From Acidobacteriota bacterium (GTDB taxonomy: Bacteria > Acidobacteriota > Thermoanaerobaculia > Gp7-AA8), in contig QHVX01000105.1 of assembly GCA_003222375.1 (NCBI GenBank), positions 1-6,133 of the forward strand: DNA of 6,133 nucleotides. Reading direction: 5' to 3'. The position numbers were made by a program, and so were the translations under genes. Below the pieces are notes generated by a model. It saw nothing but the letters and a program-made list of their open reading frames with translations. It was not told the origin of the DNA and did no database searches. Positions 1-4,902 of this stretch are shown piece after piece; positions within the stretch are counted from its first letter, which is position 1; each line of letters starts with the position of its first letter.

Positions 1-906
1 GAGGAGATCCTCGAAAACGCGAAGACCTACGAACGACAGGTTTTCAAGATCCTCGATCCGAAGAAAACCGAGATCCGGTTCAACAACGAGTGGCTTGGCG
101 AGCTCGGATCGGCCGGCATGATCAAGCTGGCCGCGAAGTACACGCTGGCGCGGATGCTCGAGCGCGATGACTTCAGGAAACGCTTCGAGTCGCATCAGCC
201 GATCTCGATTCACGAGCTGCTCTATCCGCTGGCGCAGGCGTACGACTCGGTGGCGCTGAAGGCCGATGCCGAGTTAGGCGGCACGGATCAGCTCTTCAAT
301 CTCCTGGTCGGCCGCAATCTGATGCGCGAGTACAACCTCGAGCCGCAGGTCGTGCTCACCACGCCGCTGCTGGAAGGGCTCGACGGCGTCGAGAAGATGT
401 CCAAGTCCCTCGGCAACTACATCGGGATTACCGAAGATCCGCAGTCGATCTTCGGAAAAATCATGTCGATCTCCGACGATCTGATGTGGAAGTACTACCT
501 GCTGTGCACAGATCTGACGCGCGCGGAGATCGACAAGTTGAAAGACCGGCCGATGGAGGCCAAGCGCAACCTCGCGCGTCTGATCATCGCCGACTTCCAC
601 GGCGAGGCGGCCGCGAAATCAGCCGACGAAGAATTTCGCCGCGTGTTCAGCGAGCGCCAGGCGCCCAGCGAGATCGATGAGAAATCGCTGCCCGCGTCGC
701 GCGAGCCGCAGTTCCTCACCAAGATCATCGTGGCCGCCGGACTCGCGCCGACGAACAAGGAGGCCCAGCGGCTCGTCGCGCAGGGTGGCGTACTCGTCGA
801 TGAAGCGAGAGTCGATGATCCGAAGCAGACCATCGACTCTCGCGCGGGAAAATCGTATTTGCTGAAAGTCGGGAAGCGGCGTTTCGCTCGCGTCACCTTC
901 TCCTAG
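1..906 (+). CDS. tyrS: Tyrosyl-tRNA synthetase, 5'-truncated by the window
   Basis: This cytoplasmic class I aminoacyl-tRNA synthetase charges tRNA-Tyr with tyrosine using ATP. The reading frame is open from base 1, so 301 C-terminal residues are present. About 100 residues, including the Rossmann-fold HIGH-type motif, lie upstream of the window. Visible are the tyrosine-pocket region with AELGGTDQLF (positions 265-300), the KMSKS loop as VEKMSKSLGN (KMSKS at 394-408), the helical anticodon region after it, and a C-terminal S4 RNA-binding domain (about 715-900) with the usual GLAPTNKEAQRLVAQGGV pattern. The form resembles the TyrZ/Thermus-type branch that keeps FGKIMSISDDLMWKYY after the KMSKS loop. 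An ATG at 118 is internal, because conserved sequence continues upstream of it. The stop at 904-906 interlocks with the stop of the convergent gene. No terminator is seen after it. Confidence 0.96.
   Translation, partial: EEILENAKTYERQVFKILDPKKTEIRFNNEWLGELGSAGMIKLAAKYTLARMLERDDFRKRFESHQPISIHELLYPLAQAYDSVALKADAELGGTDQLFNLLVGRNLMREYNLEPQVVLTTPLLEGLDGVEKMSKSLGNYIGITEDPQSIFGKIMSISDDLMWKYYLLCTDLTRAEIDKLKDRPMEAKRNLARLIIADFHGEAAAKSADEEFRRVFSERQAPSEIDEKSLPASREPQFLTKIIVAAGLAPTNKEAQRLVAQGGVLVDEARVDDPKQTIDSRAGKSYLLKVGKRRFARVTFS
805..843. repeat. Perfect 13-bp inverted repeat inside tyrS
   Basis: The arms GCGAGAGTCGATG (805-817) and CATCGACTCTCGC (831-843) are exact reverse complements, separated by a 13-nt loop. 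The hairpin lies in the S4-domain coding part of tyrS, ending about 60 bases before the stop. No T-run follows, so it does not look like an intrinsic terminator. It could be an mRNA structure affecting decay or the convergent transcript, or it could be chance; the sequence alone does not decide. Confidence 0.6.
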
Positions 907-1961
907 CGGAAGTTCGCCGGAATCGTCAGCACGTCCGAGACTCCGCCCACTGTCGCGCGGATCTTGAGCGCTCCCGACATCCCGCGAGTAGCGTTGCGCG
1001 GTGACCAGTCGATCGTCTGCGCATCGATCAACAGCGCGTCAGCGCCGTCAATGATCTCCAAAGTGGCCGGCTCGCCGTTCGATCCGGTGACAACCACGCG
1101 GAAGTAATTCGGAAAGCCGCTGGTCGTGAAAATGTCGATCGGCCGATCGAGGACGCCGTCATGATCGGCGTCGAAGACGTCGACGGTGCCGTTCTCATCG
1201 AGATCGACGCCGACGAAGTTCACCTTCACGTCGGCGCGGACGCGAATTCCCGGCACGAAGCTCGGATCGCCGCTGGCGTTTTGCACAGCGCTTCCGTACG
1301 CGATGACCTTGCCGGTCGTGACGACAGCGTGCACCGCATCGTTGTCCTGCTCCGTTTGTCCGAGGAGATTGGAGATCCCCTGGTTGAATTGGAATTGTGT
1401 TCCGGCAGCGTAGCTCTGCTCAGCCAGCGGCGACACAACCGTGCCGTCGGCGCGGACGAGGTCCCAGCGGATCTTCGTGTCGGTGACGGCGTAGAGACCG
1501 AAATTGAATCGCGCGTCGGCCGCCGATGACGGCGCCTGCAGCACGACTACATCGCCGGCGGCGGCAGCATCGTTGACGTTGACGGCCGGAATGTCCTGAC
1601 CGAACTGGCCACTGGCCGAAGAATTGAACGTCCGCGACGTGATCGCGAGGCGATTCGCGGCTGCATCAGAAACTGTGATCTCGATGGCGCCGGTGCCGCT
1701 TTCGCGGCCAAAACGCGTGTTGACGATGTCGTTGATCGTGATTGTGCTGCGGGCGTTGATCGTCGCATCGCTCGTCTGCTGCGCGCCGGACGAATCGTGA
1801 AAGCGCAGTGTGGCCGTAGTCGCTGCGGCGCCGGTGTTGTGCAGCGTCAGCTCGCTCTGCCAGTGGCTGCCGTTTGCGCCGGGACCCGTTCCGGCCGCCG
1901 GGACGATGATGGTTGCCGCGCTCGCTGGAAGCGCAATGAGAATTGCAAGTAAGAATTTCAC
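903..1961 (-). CDS. Secreted protein of unknown function with Ca-binding-like Asp repeats
   Basis: The 352-residue product starts with a short signal peptide (MKFLLAILIALPASA, likely signal peptidase I cleavage after ASA near residue 15), so it is exported. The mature N-terminus (ATIIVPAAGTGPGANGSHWQSELTLHN) and the Thr/Ala/Gly-rich body are of a kind often seen in Acidobacteriota exported proteins and suggest beta-sandwich folds. Residues 253-272 hold two adjoining DxDx[D/N]G-like loops, DLDENGTVD and DADHDGVLD, resembling dockerin, EF-hand or thrombospondin type-3 calcium sites. No catalytic motif, transmembrane anchor or sorting tail is seen; the protein ends in TIPANFR. The start is GTG at 1961, chosen because a strong AAAGGAG lies 8 nt upstream and the signal peptide begins there. 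It is convergent with tyrS, with the two stop codons overlapping. The function is not recognised. Confidence 0.85.
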   Translation of the reverse strand: MKFLLAILIALPASAATIIVPAAGTGPGANGSHWQSELTLHNTGAAATTATLRFHDSSGAQQTSDATINARSTITINDIVNTRFGRESGTGAIEITVSDAAANRLAITSRTFNSSASGQFGQDIPAVNVNDAAAAGDVVVLQAPSSAADARFNFGLYAVTDTKIRWDLVRADGTVVSPLAEQSYAAGTQFQFNQGISNLLGQTEQDNDAVHAVVTTGKVIAYGSAVQNASGDPSFVPGIRVRADVKVNFVGVDLDENGTVDVFDADHDGVLDRPIDIFTTSGFPNYFRVVVTGSNGEPATLEIIDGADALLIDAQTIDWSPRNATRGMSGALKIRATVGGVSDVLTIPANFR

Positions 1962-1969
1962 GTGGACTG

Positions 1970-1976
1970 CTCCTTT
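1970..1976 (-). promoter_or_regulatory. Shine-Dalgarno site of the secreted-protein gene
   Basis: The minus-strand sequence AAAGGAG lies 8 nt before the GTG at 1961 and decides that start. It is the only good Shine-Dalgarno site before any gene start in this window; the other starts rely on ATGA overlaps or may be leaderless. Confidence 0.75.
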
Positions 1977-2029
1977 CGTGTCGCTGTTGAATACGAACTT
2001 GTGCCGTGGAGCGTCTAGTTACGCGCGAC

Positions 2030-2097
2030 GTCATGCTGACCCCGCAGAGCGGGGGAAGCATCTCGCTGACGAGATCCTTCGCTCCGCTCAGGATGAC
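2030..2097. repeat. 68-bp imperfect palindromic intergenic repeat (dispersed HPERSEGS/FAPLRMT-type)
   Basis: The outer arms GTCATGCTGA (2030-2039) and TCAGGATGAC (2088-2097) pair at 9 of 10 positions. Inside are two further hairpins: CCCCGC-AGA-GCGGGG (2040-2054) and GAAGCATCTCG-CTGA-CGAGATCCTTC (2055-2080, 10 pairs and one mismatch). The whole can fold as a two-armed cruciform on either strand. From memory, elements whose frames read SFAPLRMT, LRSAQDD or HPERSEGS occur in many copies between genes in diverse environmental bacteria and are often mistaken for coding sequence. Only one copy is in this window, so its repetitive nature here is inferred. It lies in the divergent gap upstream of the aminotransferase gene. 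Confidence 0.75.
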
Positions 2098-2104
2098 GAT
2101 CCGC

Positions 2105-2110
2105 TACACT
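2105..2110 (+). promoter_or_regulatory. Candidate -10 box (TACACT) for a leaderless aminotransferase mRNA
   Basis: TACACT fits the TAnnnT consensus of bacterial -10 elements and ends 9 nt before the ATG at 2120. There is no Shine-Dalgarno site between it and the ATG. This spacing would start transcription at or next to the start codon, giving a leaderless transcript. No convincing -35 box is seen; the -35 position falls in the right arm of the palindromic repeat. This is inferred from pattern only. Confidence 0.45.
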
Positions 2111-2119
2111 CCCGCCGCG

Positions 2120-3205
2120 ATGCCGGTTCCGCTCCTCGATTTGAAGCCGCAATACGCTGCCATTCGGGACGAAATCCTCCGCGTTACCGAAGAGGTCTAC
2201 GCGTCGCAACACTTCATCCTCGGCAAGAAAGTCGAGGACTTCGAGCGCGACTTCGCGGCCTACTGCCAGGCGAAACACGCAATCGGAGTCTCCTCGGGCA
2301 CCGACGCGCTGCTCATCGCGCTCATGGTCCTCGACGTCAAGAGCGGCGACGAAGTGATCGTTCCCGCGTATTCGTTCTTCGCGACCGCCGGCGTTGTCGC
2401 GCGCCTCGGCGCGACGCCGGTATTCGTCGACATCGATCTCGCCGACTACAACATCGCCACCGCGCAGATCAAAAAGCGCATCACGAAGCGCACGAAGGCG
2501 ATCATGCCCGTGCACCTGTATGGGCAGATGGTGGCCATGGATCAGATGGATTTCGGCCTTCCGATCGTCGAGGATGCGGCGCAGGCGGTCGGCGCCGAGT
2601 TCGACGGCCGGCGCGCGGGGTCGTTCGGCGCGATCGGCTGTTTCTCGTTTTTCCCGTCGAAGAACCTTGGAGCGTTCGGCGATGCCGGCGCGGTCACGAC
2701 GAACGATGATTCCCTCGCCGAGAAGCTGATCGATTTCCGCGTGCACGGCATGCGCCCGAAATATTTTCATCACTACGTCGGCGGAAACTTCCGAATCGAT
2801 GCGCTGCAGGCCGCGATCCTTCACGTGAAGTTTCGCTACCTCGAGAAGTGGACTGAAGGGCGGCGGCGCAATGCGAAGATTTACGACGAACTGTTCGCGG
2901 GAGACGATCGAATCATCCTGCCGCGGGAGTTGCCGCGGCACCGCCACGTTTTCAATCAGTACGTCATCCGATTCAAGGACGGACGCGATCGCGTGATGGC
3001 GCATCTGAAAAAAATAGGCATCGGATGCGAGGTCTATTACCCGCTGACGCTTCCGCAGCAGGAGTGTTTCGCGTATCTGAAGCCGGGACGATTTCCGAAT
3101 TCCGAAACGGCGGCCTCGCAATCGCTCGCCATTCCGGTCTATCCGGAGTTGACGCGCGAGCAGATGGGTGAGGTCGTGCGCGAGATTCGCCGCGGTCTCG
3201 AATGA
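2120..3205 (+). CDS. DegT/DnrJ/EryC1/StrS-family PLP-dependent sugar aminotransferase
   Basis: The 361-residue enzyme has the usual family length and would transfer an amino group, typically from glutamate, to a keto-sugar nucleotide in the cytoplasm. Family marks run in order: VPLLDLKPQY at the N-terminus (residues 3-12), SSGTDAL (58-64, PLP phosphate contact), EDAAQA (151-156, Asp to the pyridine nitrogen), SFFPSKNLG with the Schiff-base Lys181, and FRIDALQAAIL (224-234). The start is ATG 2120. An in-frame ATG at 2006 would add 38 residues (ending SFAPLRMTIRYTPAA), but that extension is a translation of the palindromic repeat and is not part of the family. The stop overlaps the rhomboid start in ATGA. 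The substrate (3- or 4-keto, which NDP-sugar) cannot be told from sequence. The two nearby epimerases support a nucleotide-sugar role. Confidence 0.93.
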   Translation: MPVPLLDLKPQYAAIRDEILRVTEEVYASQHFILGKKVEDFERDFAAYCQAKHAIGVSSGTDALLIALMVLDVKSGDEVIVPAYSFFATAGVVARLGATPVFVDIDLADYNIATAQIKKRITKRTKAIMPVHLYGQMVAMDQMDFGLPIVEDAAQAVGAEFDGRRAGSFGAIGCFSFFPSKNLGAFGDAGAVTTNDDSLAEKLIDFRVHGMRPKYFHHYVGGNFRIDALQAAILHVKFRYLEKWTEGRRRNAKIYDELFAGDDRIILPRELPRHRHVFNQYVIRFKDGRDRVMAHLKKIGIGCEVYYPLTLPQQECFAYLKPGRFPNSETAASQSLAIPVYPELTREQMGEVVREIRRGLE

Positions 3206-3900
3206 TCCCCATCCGCCACACCCTCCCGCGCCGAACGGAGCCCATCGTCAATCGCGCGCTGGTGATCACCAACGTCCTCATTTTCGCGGGCATGCTGATC
3301 CTCGGCCCGCAGACCGAGGTTCTCATCAACACTTTCGGATTCATTCCGAGGCGACTGTTGAATCCGGCGATGTATGGGGTGGATCGGTTTCAAGCCACCG
3401 TCACGCTGATCACTTCGCTGTTTCTACACGGCGGCATCGTCCATCTCCTCGGCAACATGATCTATTTGTGGGTCTTCGGCGGACCGATCGAGGATGCGTT
3501 AGGCCACGTTCGCTATTTTTTCTTCTTCATCGTGTGCGGAGTGGTCGGAAGTCTGGTGCACACGATGTTCTTTCCCGCCTCTCCGATCCCTTCGATCGGG
3601 GCCTCGGGAAGCATCGCCGGCGTGTTAGGCGCATTTCTCGTCCTGCGGCCGCGGGCGCGGATCGTCACGCTTTTTCCGCTCGTCGTTTACTGGGCGATGG
3701 CCGAGACGCGCGCTCTCGTTTTTCTGCCGATCTGGTTTGCGATGCAGTTCTTCAACGGGTTCCTATCGCTGGCCGCGGCGGGAGCGCAGCAGGCGGTCGG
3801 CGTGGCGTGGTGGGCGCACATCGGAGGCTTTCTCTTCGGCGCGTGCGTCGGCCTGACCGTACGAATGCTCAGACACGATAGTACTCGCGATACCACTTGA
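3202..3900 (+). CDS. Rhomboid-family intramembrane serine protease
   Basis: This 232-residue inner-membrane protein is predicted to cut transmembrane segments of substrate proteins. I count six hydrophobic segments: about 18-36, 67-92, 104-124, 131-148, 154-184 (long) and 198-220. The catalytic set is complete: HLLGN in segment 2 (His81, Asn85), GASG in segment 4 with nucleophile Ser135, and AHIGG in segment 6 with His206. This is the minimal GlpG-like six-helix form with no added cytoplasmic or periplasmic domain. Its ATG lies in the ATGA overlap with the aminotransferase stop and has no Shine-Dalgarno site, so translation is probably coupled. The last 32 bases overlap the convergent epimerase gene. 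The substrate is unknown. Whether the pairing with a sugar aminotransferase is functional or only positional cannot be judged here. Confidence 0.93.
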   Translation: MIPIRHTLPRRTEPIVNRALVITNVLIFAGMLILGPQTEVLINTFGFIPRRLLNPAMYGVDRFQATVTLITSLFLHGGIVHLLGNMIYLWVFGGPIEDALGHVRYFFFFIVCGVVGSLVHTMFFPASPIPSIGASGSIAGVLGAFLVLRPRARIVTLFPLVVYWAMAETRALVFLPIWFAMQFFNGFLSLAAAGAQQAVGVAWWAHIGGFLFGACVGLTVRMLRHDSTRDTT

Positions 3901-4882
3901 CGAAGCGGTCGATGCCCTCCTCGACGGTCGTGTTAGGCCGGAAGCCGGTCGCTTTCTCGAGATCGCGGACGTCGGCCATCGTCGATGGCACGTCGCCGAG
4001 CTGCATCGGCATCAAATCGAGCTTCGCCTTCTTGCCGAGCGTTTTTTCGAGGACCGAAATGTACGTGAGGAGCTCGACCGGCCGATTGTTGCCGATGTTG
4101 TAGATGCGATACGGCGCGCTGCTCGTGGCAGGATCGGGATCGTCGCTGTTCCAATCGGGATTCGGTTTCGGAATGACGTCCAGAATGCGGACGACGCCTT
4201 CCACGATGTCGTCGATGTACGTGAAGTCGCGGACCATTCGCCCTTCGTTGTAAACCGGGATCGGTTCGTCGGCCAGGATGCCTTTCGTGAATTTGAAAAG
4301 AGCCATATCGGGCCGTCCCCACGGTCCGTAAACGGTGAAGAATCGCAAACCGGTCACCGGCAGCCCATATAAATGTGCATAAGAATGTGCCATCATTTCA
4401 TTTGCGATTTTAGTGGCACCATAAAGTGATACAGGATGATCGACGGCCGCGTGCTCCGAGAACGGCTGCCGCGTGTTCAGACCGTAGACCGAGCTCGTGG
4501 ACGCAAAGACCAGGTGCTCGACTCCGTTGTGGCGGCAACCCTCGAGGATGTTCTGGAAGCCGAGGATGTTGGAGTCGATGTAGGCGTAGGGGTTTTCCAC
4601 CGAGTAGCGCACGCCGGCCTGCGCCGCGAGATGCACGACGCGCTTTGGTTCGTACTCGCTGAAAAGGTCCTGGATGGCGTCGGTATCGCCGATGTCTCCA
4701 TGGACGAAGGTGAAGGCGCGCGACGTTCGAAGTTGGTTGAGCCGCGCTTCCTTGAGCCGCGGGTCGTAATAAGGATTGAGGTTGTCGATGCCGACGACGG
4801 ACTCGCCGCCGTCGAGCAGCCGCTTCGAAGTGTGAAAGCCAATGAAGCCGGCCGCGCCGGTGACGAGAATCAAAACGTGCAC
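3869..4882 (-). CDS. NAD-dependent epimerase, UDP-glucuronate 4-epimerase-like
   Basis: This extended short-chain dehydrogenase of 337 residues probably interconverts UDP-glucuronate and UDP-galacturonate in the cytoplasm. It shows the NAD-binding GAAGFIG (residues 9-15), the DNLNPYYDPRLK segment (33-44) typical of glucuronate epimerases, HLAAQAGVRYS (84-94), the STSSVYG region (128-134) and the catalytic YGATK (Tyr154, Lys158). RFFTVYGPWGRPDMA (180-194) and RDFTYIDDIVEG (218-229) favour this subfamily over ordinary GalE. The annotated start is GTG 4882. TTG at 4873 would give MILVTGAAG, a more typical N-terminus, and fits the -10-like box at 4883-4888 better. Codons for residues 149-173 are strikingly AT-rich compared with the rest. 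The gene is divergent from the GalE-like gene with a gap of only 20 bp, and its 3' end overlaps the rhomboid gene. Confidence 0.9.
   Translation of the reverse strand: MHVLILVTGAAGFIGFHTSKRLLDGGESVVGIDNLNPYYDPRLKEARLNQLRTSRAFTFVHGDIGDTDAIQDLFSEYEPKRVVHLAAQAGVRYSVENPYAYIDSNILGFQNILEGCRHNGVEHLVFASTSSVYGLNTRQPFSEHAAVDHPVSLYGATKIANEMMAHSYAHLYGLPVTGLRFFTVYGPWGRPDMALFKFTKGILADEPIPVYNEGRMVRDFTYIDDIVEGVVRILDVIPKPNPDWNSDDPDPATSSAPYRIYNIGNNRPVELLTYISVLEKTLGKKAKLDLMPMQLGDVPSTMADVRDLEKATGFRPNTTVEEGIDRFVKWYREYYRV
4364..4438 (-). other. Tract of AT-rich codons within the epimerase gene
   Basis: Across residues 149-173 of the epimerase, which include catalytic YGATK, 20 of 23 degenerate codons end in A or T (for example GTA, TCA, CTT, TAT, ACT, AAA, GCA, TTA). 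GC over 4367-4440 is about one third, against roughly 60% elsewhere. The protein sequence stays perfectly in family. This may be a short recombination tract from a low-GC homologue, or an assembly artefact. Confidence 0.7.
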
Positions 4883-4888
4883 ATGTTA
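4883..4888 (-). promoter_or_regulatory. Candidate -10 box (TAACAT) for the UDP-glucuronate epimerase gene
   Basis: On the minus strand, TAACAT matches TAnnnT. A partial -35, TTGGCC (4905-4910), lies 16 nt upstream inside the start of the divergent gene. The box abuts the GTG at 4882 but lies 9 nt before the TTG at 4873, a spacing like that at the other two candidate leaderless starts. This is inferred from pattern only. Confidence 0.4.
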
Positions 4889-4892
4889 TCGT
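4887..4892 (+). promoter_or_regulatory. Candidate -10 box (TATCGT) for the GalE-like gene
   Basis: TATCGT matches TAnnnT and ends 10 nt before the ATG at 4903, with no Shine-Dalgarno site between. It shares bases with the oppositely directed TAACAT at 4883-4888. No good -35 hexamer is seen at the usual distance. This is inferred from pattern only. Confidence 0.4.
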
Positions 4893-4902
4893 GCGCGCCG
4901 CG

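Noticed and set aside
805..843. Hairpin as an intrinsic terminator
   Set aside because: No T-run follows on either strand and it lies within a coding domain that must be translated.
118..906. Taking ATG 118 as the real start of tyrS
   Set aside because: The frame is open to base 1 and the upstream residues (EEILENAKTYERQVFKILD...) continue conserved TyrRS sequence.
1981..2029. A sigma-70 promoter for the secreted-protein gene
   Set aside because: A TATTCA-like hexamer is present on the minus strand but there is no -35 match at a reasonable distance; it is not distinguishable from chance.
1810..2709. 299-codon plus-strand frame crossing the intergenic region
   Set aside because: It covers the antisense of the secreted-protein gene, the repeat and a wrong frame of the aminotransferase; the Arg-rich composition is typical of out-of-frame reading.
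2015..3121. 368-codon open frame antisense to the aminotransferase gene
   Set aside because: No family motif is present, it begins inside the aminotransferase gene and runs into the palindromic repeat, and it mirrors codon bias of the true gene.
4364..4440. AT-rich tract as a promoter or a mobile element insertion
   Set aside because: The frame and the conserved protein are unbroken, there are no terminal repeats, and the bias is at synonymous positions.
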